Source: Streptomyces sp. CoH27
GTDB taxonomy: Bacteria > Actinomycetota > Actinomycetes > Streptomycetales > Streptomycetaceae
Direction of reading: 5' to 3'
DNA: 64,000 nucleotides
NCBI RefSeq assembly: GCF_020181035.1
Contig: NZ_JAIQYY010000014.1
Coordinates: forward strand, 1-64,000
Part shown: piece after piece, positions 1-9,340 of the stretch
How positions within the stretch are numbered: position 1 is the first letter of the stretch
Layout: each line of letters opens with the position of its first letter
Notes under the pieces: generated by a model
What the model was told of the DNA's origin: nothing
The model's input: the letters and a program-made list of their open reading frames with translations, nothing else
Databases searched by the model: none
Translations under genes and position numbers: made by a program

Positions 1-225
1 TTTCCTCCGGGCTTCCCTTCGGTGTTTCCGACTCTATCAGATCTTTTCTCGATCCGATTTCCTCGGTGCTTTCCAGGTCCTCCGCGTTTTCTCGCGGTTT
101 CCCTTTCCAGCGGTTCCGACTTTATCAGAAGTTCTTGGCCAGTCTGACCGGCCGCTCATTTCTGAGTAATCGGGAGGTGCTTCTTCGGGGGCGTCGTTTC
201 CGACGTTCCCTGTGGAAGCTCGTAG
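1..225 (-). other. Leader of a leftward rRNA operon (16S gene lies beyond the left edge)
   Basis: Read on the minus strand this stretch resembles the long untranslated leader that precedes 16S rRNA in Streptomyces rrn operons. It holds two copies of the motif CTGATA(A/G)AGTCGGAA (minus strand; plus-strand positions 114-128 and 26-40), followed by purine-rich text of the type GAAGGGAAGC. I know these motifs from Streptomyces rRNA leaders, where they are associated with precursor processing or antitermination. The 16S gene itself is not in the window. No protein-coding gene is supported here. Confidence 0.75.
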
Positions 226-254
226 ATTCTAACCTTCGCCGCCGAACTTGTCCA
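226..254 (-). promoter_or_regulatory. Proximal rrn promoter (TGGACA - 17 nt - TAGAAT)
   Basis: On the minus strand a TGGACA -35 box (249-254) and a TAGAAT -10 box (226-231) are separated by 17 nt, close to the vegetative HrdB consensus. Transcription would start near 219 and run left into the rRNA leader. It lies just downstream of a second promoter, the tandem arrangement usual for Streptomyces rrn operons. Confidence 0.75.
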
Positions 255-272
255 GCTCCAGGCAACTGTTTG

Positions 273-301
273 AATCTACCTCCCCACGTCACCCGTGTCA
301 A
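273..301 (-). promoter_or_regulatory. Distal rrn promoter (TTGACA - 17 nt - TAGATT)
   Basis: A perfect -35 hexamer TTGACA (minus strand, 296-301) is spaced 17 nt from a TAGATT -10 box (273-278). It sits about 50 bp downstream of the stop of the SpoIIM-family gene and fires in the same direction, so the rRNA operon follows that gene almost directly. Confidence 0.75.
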
Positions 302-353
302 CGGGTCTGCGGAGCGAAGAGAAGATTAGCAGCTCAGAGGGGTCGAACGCACA

Positions 354-1361
354 TCAGGCGGCGGTGGGGACGGTGGCGCTGCGGTCCGTCGCTTCGAGAT
401 CGCCTGTCTCGCCGGCGCGTACCGCGCGGCCGCCGAGGACATAGACGTACGCCAGAAATGCCAGCTCGGCCAGCACGCCGATGCCGATGCGGGCCCAGGT
501 GGGCAGGCCCGAGGGGGTGACGAAGCCTTCGATGGCGCCGGAGACGAAGAGGACCAGGGCCAGGCCGATCGCCATGCCGACCGCTGCCCTGCCCTCCTCG
601 GCGAGGGCGGTGCGCCGGGTGCGGGGGCCGGGGTCTATGAGAGTCCAGCCCAGGCGCAGGCCGGTACCCGCGGCGACGAAGACGGCGGTCAGTTCCAGCA
701 AGCCGTGCGGGAGGACCAGTCCGAGGAATGTGTCGAGTCGGCCGGCGGACGACATCAGGCCGAACCCGACGCCCAGGTTGAGCATGTTCTCGAAGAGGAT
801 CCAGAGGACGGGCAGGCCCAGGAAGACTCCCAGGACCAGGCACATCGCGGCTGCCTGGGCGTTGTTCGTCCACACCTGGGCGGCGAAGGCGGCCGCGGGG
901 TGACTGGAGTAGTACGTCTCGTACTCGCCGCCGGGGCGGGTCAGCTCGCGCAGTTGGCTGGGGGCGGCGATGGACGACTGCACGTCCGGGTGAGTGCCGA
1001 TCCACCAGCCCAGGAGGATCGCGATGACGGTGGAGACCAGCGCCGTGGGGACCCACCAGTGGCGTGCGCGGTAGACCGCGGCCGGGAAGCCCTGGCCGAG
1101 GAAGCGTGTGACGTCACGCCATGAGGCGCGGCGGGTGCCGATGACGGCACTGCGCGCGCGTGCCGCCAGTTGGCTGAGCCGTCCCGTCAGCTGCGGGTCC
1201 GGGGCACTGGACTGGATGAGGGAGAGGTGAGTGGCGGTGCGCTGGTAGAGCGAGACGAGTTCGTCGGTCTCGGTCCCGTTGAGGCGGCGCCGACGGCGGA
1301 GCAGGGCGTCGAGACGGTCCCATTCGGCACGGTGGGCGGCGACGAAGACGTCCAGGTCCAT
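354..1361 (-). CDS. SpoIIM/DUF95-family integral membrane protein
   Basis: This 335-residue protein has a charged N-terminal cytosolic part of about 100 residues, rich in Arg and helical, followed by four to five hydrophobic segments (about 103-125, 170-195, 205-235, 260-285 and 295-315). That layout fits the stage II sporulation protein M / DUF95 family, whose Bacillus member acts in engulfment; in actinobacteria the role is undefined. The ATG at 1361 follows a GAGGAG-type site about 12 nt upstream. It is divergent from an RDD protein gene; SpoIIM-like and RDD proteins are often adjacent in actinobacteria, suggesting a shared membrane function. The family call is fairly secure; the function is not known. 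Confidence 0.8.
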   Translation of the reverse strand: MDLDVFVAAHRAEWDRLDALLRRRRRLNGTETDELVSLYQRTATHLSLIQSSAPDPQLTGRLSQLAARARSAVIGTRRASWRDVTRFLGQGFPAAVYRARHWWVPTALVSTVIAILLGWWIGTHPDVQSSIAAPSQLRELTRPGGEYETYYSSHPAAAFAAQVWTNNAQAAAMCLVLGVFLGLPVLWILFENMLNLGVGFGLMSSAGRLDTFLGLVLPHGLLELTAVFVAAGTGLRLGWTLIDPGPRTRRTALAEEGRAAVGMAIGLALVLFVSGAIEGFVTPSGLPTWARIGIGVLAELAFLAYVYVLGGRAVRAGETGDLEATDRSATVPTAA

Positions 1362-1512
1362 CGGGTGTGCCTGCTCCTCGGCTGGTCGTCGACAGCTCGT
1401 CCGCTCGTCGTGGATGCTCGTGTTTGCTGTCAGCTTGTCGTACTGCGGCGCGATGCGTTCACAGCTTGGCAGACTTGCGGTTCCGGGGGCAGATCAGGGA
1501 AGGGCGGCGGGC

Positions 1513-2502
1513 GTGAGCGAGCTGGTGACAGGCGAGGCGGTGGCGCTCGAACTGCGGCCGGCGAAGCTGCCGAGCAGGGCGCTGGCCGTGTTGTTCGACC
1601 TGGTGGTGGCCGTGACCACGTACACCGTCGTCACCGTGGCGCTGGTGATGTCGACGGCTTCTCTGGACGAGGCCGCGCAGGTGGCGCTGTCGATCGCGAC
1701 GTTTCTGCTGGTGCTGGTCGGCGGGCCGATCGCGGTGGAGACGCTCAGTCACGGGCGTTCGCTGGGGAAGCTGGCCTTCGGGCTTCGGGTGGTGCGGGAC
1801 GACGGCGGGCCGATCCGGTTCCGGCATGCGCTGGTGCGGGGTGCGATCGGCGTGGTCGAGATCCTGCTGACGTTCGGCGTGGTCGCCTGCATCGCCTCGC
1901 TGGTGTCCGCGCGGGGCCGGCGGCTCGGCGACGTGTTCGCGGGCACGCTCGTCGTGCGTGAGCGGATACCCACCGGCCAGGCCGGGTTCGTGCCGCCTCC
2001 GCCGCCGTGGCTCGCCGGGCGTTTCGCCGCGCTGGACCTGTCGGCCGTGCCGGACGGGCTGTGGCTCGCCGTACGGCAGTACCTGACGCGGATGCAGCAG
2101 CTCGATCCGCAGGTTTCCGTAGGTATGGCGCAGCGGCTCGCGGCCGACCTCGCGGCGCGGACCGGCGCTTCGGTGCCACAGGACCTGCCGGCCGCCGCCT
2201 TCCTGGCGGCCGTGGTGCACGAACGGCAGTCCCGTGAGGCCCGGCAGGCGTTCGGCGTCGCCGGCTTCGCCCCGGCGGAGGCCGGGCCTCGTGCACCGTC
2301 CGCGCCGACCGGGTATCAGCCGCCCCCGCCCATTCCCTCTGCTGCAGAGGGATGGTCGCAGGCTTCCCCTCAACCTAGTCAGGCGGCTCGGGTGGCCCAG
2401 ACGACTCCGCAGTCGCAGGCTCCCGTCATGCCGTCGGCTGCTCCGGGGCGGGACGAGGCGCCGGCCGACCGTCCGTCCACGGGGTTCGCGCCGCCCGCGT
2501 AG
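1513..2502 (+). CDS. RDD-family membrane protein with proline-rich tail
   Basis: The 329-residue product carries an RDD domain in its first 160 residues. Its Arg-rich N-terminus (ELRPAKLPSRALAVLFD), hydrophobic segments near 25-50, 55-78 and 110-135, and the GRSLGKLAFGLRVV stretch are typical of RDD proteins. The last 100 residues are Pro/Ala/Gln-rich, low in complexity and probably cytosolic. I chose the GTG at 1513, preceded by a GGGAAGGG stretch, because upstream in-frame starts lack the membrane-domain context and run into the divergent SpoIIM promoter region. The gene is paired head-to-head with the SpoIIM-family gene. RDD proteins have been linked to transport in a few organisms; no specific substrate can be inferred here. 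Confidence 0.85.
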   Translation: MSELVTGEAVALELRPAKLPSRALAVLFDLVVAVTTYTVVTVALVMSTASLDEAAQVALSIATFLLVLVGGPIAVETLSHGRSLGKLAFGLRVVRDDGGPIRFRHALVRGAIGVVEILLTFGVVACIASLVSARGRRLGDVFAGTLVVRERIPTGQAGFVPPPPPWLAGRFAALDLSAVPDGLWLAVRQYLTRMQQLDPQVSVGMAQRLAADLAARTGASVPQDLPAAAFLAAVVHERQSREARQAFGVAGFAPAEAGPRAPSAPTGYQPPPPIPSAAEGWSQASPQPSQAARVAQTTPQSQAPVMPSAAPGRDEAPADRPSTGFAPPA

Positions 2503-2552
2503 CACTGGTCCGTCCGTCTCTCCCGGTTTCCCGGTGGTCGGGTTCTCCGGCT

Positions 2553-3167
2553 TCAGACGAACGTCGACGGCGGTGAGTCGAGGTCCTCCAGCTCGATCCC
2601 CGGTGCGGAGAGGACGACGTCGCCGGCGATGTGGACGCTGTGCCGTTCGCCCGTGTCCAGGGCTGTGACCTGGTATTCGTCCACGGTCAGGGGGCCGTTG
2701 TCAGTGGCGTGTGCTTCGCTGTTCACCAAGGCCCAGGACTGGTCCACGGTGCGGGGGGCGAGGACCGGATCCGTGAAGGCGACCAGCCGTACGCGGGTCG
2801 CGGCGGACGAGGGGGTGAGGCGCAGGAGACGGGCGGTGGCGATGAGGAACGCGGGGGACGTGCCGGTGAAGGCGTGGGCGCGCACATTGCCTTCGGTGGC
2901 ATGGGTTCCGGTGGGGTCGGTGCGGACCCAGGTGACGCCGTCGAGGGCTGCGCCGCGCACCTGCCAGCCTCCCGCGTGTAGTTCGAGGCGGATGGGGCGG
3001 CCGAGGTCGTCGAGGGCGAGGTCGACCGAGCCCCGGTGGTCGCCGGCGGGGTCGGTCAGCCGGGAGACGTAGCGCCAGCCGGACGGGCCGGGGGCGCATT
3101 GGAAGTGTTCTTCTGCGAAGGGGGTGTGATCGTGCGGATCGTGGAGCGAATAGCGGCCGCGGGGCAT
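2553..3167 (-). CDS. Conserved hypothetical protein (possible glycolipid-binding-like fold)
   Basis: This is a 204-residue soluble protein without signal peptide or membrane segment. It is rich in beta-strand-like alternation and contains motifs such as LELHAGGWQVRGAALDG and a central HAFTGTSPAF stretch. I do not recognise a catalytic motif. The alternating hydrophobic pattern and GGWQVRG element are reminiscent of putative glycolipid-binding (DUF1089-type) proteins, but that is only a suggestion. The ATG at 3167 is preceded by weak Shine-Dalgarno sequence. It lies downstream of ahcY on the same strand but beyond a strong terminator, so it is probably transcribed separately. Confidence 0.65.
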   Translation of the reverse strand: MPRGRYSLHDPHDHTPFAEEHFQCAPGPSGWRYVSRLTDPAGDHRGSVDLALDDLGRPIRLELHAGGWQVRGAALDGVTWVRTDPTGTHATEGNVRAHAFTGTSPAFLIATARLLRLTPSSAATRVRLVAFTDPVLAPRTVDQSWALVNSEAHATDNGPLTVDEYQVTALDTGERHSVHIAGDVVLSAPGIELEDLDSPPSTFV

Positions 3168-3257
3168 GGGGGTCCTGGGGCTTGACGGGGTGACGGTCCG
3201 AGTGGTCGGCGGAACGCGGCCGGGCGGGCCGAATGGTCGAATGCGGCCGGAAAGACG

Positions 3258-3292
3258 GGCAGGCCCCCGGCACGGGGGTGCGGGGGCCTGCC
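3258..3292 (-). terminator. Terminator of ahcY
   Basis: A perfect 12-bp stem (GGCAGGCCCCCG at 3258-3269 with its complement at 3281-3292) closes an 11-nt loop. On the minus strand it is followed by a short CTTT run. It lies about 80 nt beyond the ahcY stop codon. Confidence 0.8.
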
Positions 3293-3371
3293 TCGGGGGA
3301 CCTGCTGTCGGGGAGCGCGGCAGTGCACTGGCGCGCTCCCCGGCGGACGGGACTACTACGGAGCCGTCGGC

Positions 3372-4829
<1,458 letters not shown>

Positions 4830-5283
4830 TGAGAGCTGCTCCTCGGTATCGGGTCGAGGGTGGGTACGGCTGGTCTGCGCGGCGGCGGACACAGGAGTGC
4901 CCGAGAAAAGGACACAGGCATGCCCACGTACGCGCAGCGCAGTCCGTCGGAGGCCCTCTCTCCCTCGGCCGGTCCGCGCGGGACCGCCCGACCGCCATCA
5001 GCAGCGACGTCTGGCTTCGTCCCAAGCTACACCGGAGGACCCGGTCGCCCCCAGTCCGCCTCCGCACGGTTCTAGCCAGTCGGGAGCCGATTTCGAGGTG
5101 GCCGGGTGGGGGCGGAGGGGCTTTCGGCAGGGGTGTGAACGCCGTGGAGCGGGAGCTTGCGGACCGGTGTGAGCAGGGAGTTTCGCAGCTTCGGGTCGTC
5201 TGGCTGCGGGCGGTGTACGGGGGTTCCGCCAGGGCGGCAGCGGCATGCGGCCGACGTACGACCAGGGGACCGGATCTTCTGGG
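4830..5283 (-). other. Non-coding region upstream of ahcY
   Basis: No convincing gene lies here. It holds the ahcY 5' leader and presumably its promoter. A direct repeat of CTGTGTCC occurs twice on the minus strand about 16 nt apart in the proximal leader. I looked for the SAH-riboswitch core upstream of ahcY and did not find it. A -10-like TAGCTT (minus strand, near 5025-5030) is the best promoter-like element but lacks a clear -35 partner. Confidence 0.45.
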
Positions 5284-5309
5284 AGTGCGTCGGCGGTGGC
5301 CGACGCACT
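5284..5309 (-). terminator. Terminator downstream of the CDF transporter gene
   Basis: An 11-bp perfect stem, AGTGCGTCGGC (5284-5294) with GCCGACGCACT (5299-5309), and a 4-nt loop lies about 35 nt beyond the stop of the cation transporter gene. There is no U-run, as is common for streptomycete terminators. Confidence 0.7.
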
Positions 5310-5342
5310 GGATGGGGAGGTGACGAAGGCGCGGCCGGAGCT

Positions 5343-6323
5343 TCAGTGGCCGACGGCGTGGGGGTTCGGGCCGCCCGGGGTCGCCTCCGGGTCCGGGCCC
5401 TTGGCGGCCTCGGCCTCGCTGTAGATGTCCGGTTCGAGGTAGATGACGCGGGCGATGGGGACGGCGGCGCGGACACGGGCCTCGGCGGCGTTGATGGCGT
5501 TCGCGACCTCGGTGGCCGTGTCGTCGTGCTGGACGGCGATCTTGGCGGCGATCAGCAGTTCCTCGGGGCCCAGGTGCAGCGTGCGCATGTGGATGACGCC
5601 GGTGACGGTGTCGCCGTCGACGATCGCCGTCTCGATCTTCTTGACCTCCTCGGTACCCGCGGCCTCGCCCAGCAGCAGGGACTTGGTCTCGGCGGCCAGG
5701 ACCAGGGCGATGCAGACGAGCAGGACACCGATGCAGACCGTGCCGACGCCGTCCCAGACGCCGTCGCCGGTGGCCACCGCGAGGCCGACGCCGAGCAGGG
5801 CGAGGACCAGGCCGATGAGCGCGCCGAAGTCCTCCAGCAGGACGACGGGCAGTTCGGGCGCCTTGGCGTGGCGGATGAACTGTCCCCAGGACAGCTTGCC
5901 GCGCAGCTCGTCGGACTCCTTGATGGCCGTGCGGAACGAGAAGCCCTCGGCGATGACCGCGAAGACGAGGACGCCCACCGGCCAGTACCAGTTCTCCACC
6001 GCGTGCGGGTGGCTGATCTTCTCGTAGCCCTCGTAGATGGCGAACATGCCGCCGATGGAGAACAGGACGATCGAGACCAGGAAGGCGTAGATGAAGCGCT
6101 CGCGGCCGTAGCCGAAGGGGTGCTGCGGGGTCGCCTCGCGCTGGGCCTTCTTGCCGCCGATCAGCAGCAGGAACTGGTTGCCGGAGTCGGCGAGCGAGTG
6201 GACGCCCTCGGCGAGCATCGAGGAGGAGCCGCTGAAGGCGAACGCCACGAACTTCGATGCCGCGATCGCGAGATTGGCGCCGAGTGCCGCCACGATCGCC
6301 TTCGTACCGCCTGACGCGCTCAT
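5343..6323 (-). CDS. Cation diffusion facilitator (CDF) family transporter
   Basis: This 326-residue membrane protein has about six hydrophobic segments and a C-terminal cytosolic domain of the CDF ferredoxin-like type (about 215-300). The segment-2 metal site reads HSLAD, as in CDF exporters. The partner site in segment 5 reads LLEDFGAL instead of the usual HxxxD, which resembles the SLC30A9-like branch, so metal specificity is uncertain. Export of Zn, Mn, Co or Fe by proton antiport is the family role. The ATG start follows from the conserved N-terminus MSASGGTKAIVAALGANL. It lies downstream of manA on the same strand, with about 130 bp between them. Confidence 0.88.
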   Translation of the reverse strand: MSASGGTKAIVAALGANLAIAASKFVAFAFSGSSSMLAEGVHSLADSGNQFLLLIGGKKAQREATPQHPFGYGRERFIYAFLVSIVLFSIGGMFAIYEGYEKISHPHAVENWYWPVGVLVFAVIAEGFSFRTAIKESDELRGKLSWGQFIRHAKAPELPVVLLEDFGALIGLVLALLGVGLAVATGDGVWDGVGTVCIGVLLVCIALVLAAETKSLLLGEAAGTEEVKKIETAIVDGDTVTGVIHMRTLHLGPEELLIAAKIAVQHDDTATEVANAINAAEARVRAAVPIARVIYLEPDIYSEAEAAKGPDPEATPGGPNPHAVGH

Positions 6324-6454
6324 GTGTCCGCGTGCCCCTTCGCCTTCGTACGTGTACGCCGTCCAGGCCTGTGCCCGGCTTTGCCCGGCCTTTGCCGATG
6401 GGCCATTCTTGCAGCCCGGCCGGGCCTCGCCACGTCAGTTATCCACAACCCCGG

Positions 6455-7606
6455 TCATACGATCACAGTGGCGCGGAAGACGGTTCCCTCGCCGGAGACC
6501 TCCGCCTGCTCGCCCGCCGGGACGAAGACCGACTGGCCGGGGCTCAGCTCGTGTTCGCCCGCGCGGACGGCACCGGCCGTGCACAGCAGGATCTGCGGGG
6601 TGTCGAGGGTGAGGTCGTGGGCGGCGGTGCCCTTGGGGAGGACGTACCGGGACAGGCGGAACTCGTCGATCGGCGCTTCGTAGACCTCCTCGCCGTCCGG
6701 GGACGCCTCGGGGCGCAGCACGCCCGGGTCGCCGGCCTCGAAGCGGACGACGCGCAGCAGTTCGGGCACGTCGACGTGCTTGGGGGTCAGGCCGCAGCGC
6801 AGGACGTTGTCGGAGGTGGCCATGATCTCGACGCCGAGGCCGTTCAGGTAGGCGTGCGGGATGCCGGCGCCGAGGAAGAGGGCCTCGCCGGGCTGCAGAC
6901 GGACGTGGTTGAGCAGCATGGCCGCGATGACGCCGGGGTCGCCCGGGTAGTGGTGGGCGAGGTCGGCGTAGGGGGCGTAGTCGCCGCCGAGGCGGGCGCA
7001 GGCGGCGGTGGTCTCGGTGACCGTGCGCGCCATCTCCTCCGGGTCGGCGCTGAGGATCGCGGTGAGGACCTCGCGCAGGGCCGCCTCCTCGGGGTGGGCG
7101 TGCAGCAGGTCGACGTACGGCTTGAGGGAGTCGACGTCGAGTCCGGCGAGCAGATCGGCGGCCTGGACCGGGTCGCGGAAGCCGCACAGGCCGTCGAACT
7201 CGGTGAGCGCGCAGATCATTTCGGGCTTGTGGTTGGCATCCTTGTAGTTGCGGTGCGGGGCGTCGACCGGGATGCCACGGCGCTCCTCGTCGGTGTACCC
7301 GTCCTTGGCCTGCTCCAGGTTCGGGTGGACCTGGAGGGAGAGAGGTGCACCGGCGGCGAGGATCTTGAGCAGGAACGGCAGATGCGGGCCGAACTTCGCC
7401 ACGGCCGCCTTGCCCAGCTCGGCCTCCGGGTTCGCGTCGATGACCTCGGCGAGGCTGCCGCGCGCGGTGCGCGAGGGGGCGCCCGGGTGCGCGCCCATCC
7501 ACATCTCCGCCTGCGGCTCACCGGTCGGCTCGGCGCCGAGGAGGTGCGGGATGGCGGTGGGGGAACCCCAGGCGTAGGGGCGGATGGTGTTGTCGAGGCG
7601 GTCCAT
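6455..7606 (-). CDS. manA: Mannose-6-phosphate isomerase, type I
   Basis: ManA interconverts fructose-6-phosphate and mannose-6-phosphate, the entry step to GDP-mannose used for polyprenyl-phosphomannose, protein O-mannosylation and cell-wall glycans. The 383-residue zinc metalloenzyme shows the N-terminal DNTIRPYAWGSPTAIP, the zinc-site motif LQVHPN, and the cupin signature IPHAYLNGLGVEIMATSDN. Length matches the family. It is the last mannose gene of a leftward block after manB, a Trm112-like gene and a SIS-domain gene. Confidence 0.95.
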   Translation of the reverse strand: MDRLDNTIRPYAWGSPTAIPHLLGAEPTGEPQAEMWMGAHPGAPSRTARGSLAEVIDANPEAELGKAAVAKFGPHLPFLLKILAAGAPLSLQVHPNLEQAKDGYTDEERRGIPVDAPHRNYKDANHKPEMICALTEFDGLCGFRDPVQAADLLAGLDVDSLKPYVDLLHAHPEEAALREVLTAILSADPEEMARTVTETTAACARLGGDYAPYADLAHHYPGDPGVIAAMLLNHVRLQPGEALFLGAGIPHAYLNGLGVEIMATSDNVLRCGLTPKHVDVPELLRVVRFEAGDPGVLRPEASPDGEEVYEAPIDEFRLSRYVLPKGTAAHDLTLDTPQILLCTAGAVRAGEHELSPGQSVFVPAGEQAEVSGEGTVFRATVIV

Positions 7607-7696
7607 GTGTCCGTGTCTTCTCTGTCTGTCGTACGTACGCTGCTGGGCCGCCGTCGGCGGCCCAGGGGGGCACGGTCGGTCCGGCCCGTAGCCAGA

Positions 7697-8824
7697 TCAG
7701 GCCCTGGAAGCGAGCGCCAGGTAAACGGCGGCGAAATCCGTGACGGCGATCAGTTCCGCGAGGGTCTCCAGTTCGCCGCCCTCCTCCGGTTCGAGTTCGC
7801 TGATCGGTGTGTCGTGGCTGAGGGCCAGGTCGCGGGCGGCGGGGGCGGCGGTGAGGCCTTGGCTCGGGCGGTCGCGGAGCAGCACTACGCGCGCGTGCAG
7901 CGCGGGCGCCTCCTCCACTCGGTCGCGGAAGAAGTCGTCGGGGTCGGCGCTGGCGGCCAGCGGGCCTGCCAGCAGGGCGCTGTGCGCGGCGAGCGCCTCG
8001 GGGAGTTCGGCGACGAGCGCGGGGCGGCCGGCGAGCTCGGCGAGGGCGGCGGCGAAGCGGTGCCCGGCAGGGCCGGCCGAGGTGCCTTCCGTCCACACCA
8101 CGGGGAGCGCGTCGGCGAGTTCGGCGGCGAGGGTCTTTGCGGGATTGCTGTAGGTCACGATGGCGGGACCGCAGCGCTCGGCGATGTGGTCCAGCCGGTC
8201 GGCGACCTTCTCCAGCGCCTCCGGCGGGGCGCTGAGCAGGCCGACGCGGTCCAGCAGGGCGAGCAGAGGAGTGAGCAGCGCCCAGAAGACGCCCGGGGAG
8301 GACGCGGCGAGCGGTTCGCTCTGGTCGTACGGTGCCGTCGCCATCGGTACGAACAGGCCGTGCGCGCCGGTGACCGCCTCGGCGAGCGGGGTGCGGGCCG
8401 GGGCCACGGCGACGACGGAGACGCCGCGGCGGTAGGCCTGGTCGGTGAGGAGGGACAGGCTCGGTTCGGTGCCATCCGGGGTGACGATCAGGAGCAGGTC
8501 CACGGAACCGGCCCAGCCCGGCAGTTCCCAGCGCAGGGCGCCCGCGGCCGGGGCGACGCCGGTGGGGGCCAGGCGGACGACGGGGCTGCCGACACCGGCC
8601 AGCGCCCCGATGAGGGCGGCGGTGTGGGTGGCGGCGGCGCCGGGGCCGGCGATCAGGACGGCGCGGGGGCGGCCGTCGGGTTTGAGGTCGGCGATGCCGG
8701 CCTCGGCGGCGTGCCGGGCGGCGGTGCGGACGCGGGCGCCGGCCTCGGCGGCGCCGCGCAGCAGGCCTCGGCGATCGGCCTCGGAGAGGCCCTCCGGGGT
8801 GTCGAGCAGCGATTCGTCCAGCAT
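7697..8824 (-). CDS. SIS-domain protein, phosphoglucose/phosphomannose-isomerase-like
   Basis: This 375-residue cytosolic protein has two SIS-like halves. Residues about 35-190 contain the sugar-phosphate-binding-like stretch LIAGPGAAATHTAALIGAL, and a C-terminal half lies about 200-370 (TYSNPAKTLAAELADALPVVWTEG is divided by a short linker). It resembles the bifunctional phosphoglucose/phosphomannose isomerase C-terminal family found beside manA and manB in actinobacteria, but several usual catalytic positions are hard to assign. It may be a divergent isomerase or a sugar-phosphate-binding regulator. The position between manA and the Trm112-like gene supports a link to hexose-phosphate metabolism. 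Confidence 0.75.
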   Translation of the reverse strand: MLDESLLDTPEGLSEADRRGLLRGAAEAGARVRTAARHAAEAGIADLKPDGRPRAVLIAGPGAAATHTAALIGALAGVGSPVVRLAPTGVAPAAGALRWELPGWAGSVDLLLIVTPDGTEPSLSLLTDQAYRRGVSVVAVAPARTPLAEAVTGAHGLFVPMATAPYDQSEPLAASSPGVFWALLTPLLALLDRVGLLSAPPEALEKVADRLDHIAERCGPAIVTYSNPAKTLAAELADALPVVWTEGTSAGPAGHRFAAALAELAGRPALVAELPEALAAHSALLAGPLAASADPDDFFRDRVEEAPALHARVVLLRDRPSQGLTAAPAARDLALSHDTPISELEPEEGGELETLAELIAVTDFAAVYLALASRA

Positions 8825-8974
8825 GGGCGGCAGCCTCCGATCGCCGGGGTCCTGTGCGGAACCTTCGAGGGGGTGGCGCCGGTTCGTGCTGCGGTGGGCG
8901 CCTGTCTGCGAGGGCCTGCGAAGGCGGTGCGGGCCTCCGCGGGTCCACGAGGGTCTACGAGGTGGAGCGCCTCG

Positions 8975-9145
8975 TCACTCGGGGCGGCGGGCCTCGTCCA
9001 CGAGGAGAACCGGGATGCCATCGCGGACGGGGTAGGCGAGGCCGCAGTCCTGGCTCGTGCAGATCAGCTCGGTGTCCTGCTCCTTGAGGGGGGCGTGGCA
9101 GGCCGGGCAGGCGAGGATCTCCAGGAGGCCGGCTTCGAGCGGCAT
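8975..9145 (-). CDS. Trm112/YcaR-family small zinc-ribbon protein
   Basis: A 56-residue ORF reads MPLEAGLLEILACPACHAPL and continues with CTSQDCGLAYPVRDGIPVLL. It has the CPxC ... CxxxxC cysteine pattern and the YPVRDGIPVLL signature of Trm112/YcaR proteins. Eukaryotic Trm112 activates methyltransferases; the bacterial members are small zinc-ribbon proteins of unclear role. A GAAGGGA Shine-Dalgarno site sits about 6 nt before the ATG. It lies between manB and the SIS-domain gene on the same strand, a placement I recall as conserved in Streptomyces. It is easily missed because of its size. Confidence 0.88.
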   Translation of the reverse strand: MPLEAGLLEILACPACHAPLKEQDTELICTSQDCGLAYPVRDGIPVLLVDEARRPE

Positions 9146-9340
9146 GTGGTGTCCCTTCGAGGGCGAGGTTTCTTTGGCCGCTGGTCAGCGTACCGCTGCC
9201 GAGCGGATTGAGCCGGGCCGCAGGCACCGCCGGCTCGATGACGCGGCCGTCACCCGACAGGGCCCGAGGGCGAGCGCCGGACCCGGGAGCTCAGGAGCTG
9301 AGCCCCTGTCCCCGGATCCGGCTGCTCGGAAGTCCGGCCG

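Noticed and set aside
4830..5100. SAH riboswitch upstream of ahcY
   Set aside because: I looked for the conserved core near the gene start on the minus strand and could not find it; an Infernal search with the SAH riboswitch model would settle it.
6257..9211. Long plus-strand open frame antisense to manA and the SIS gene
   Set aside because: Composition is that of an antisense shadow; the minus-strand genes are unambiguous.
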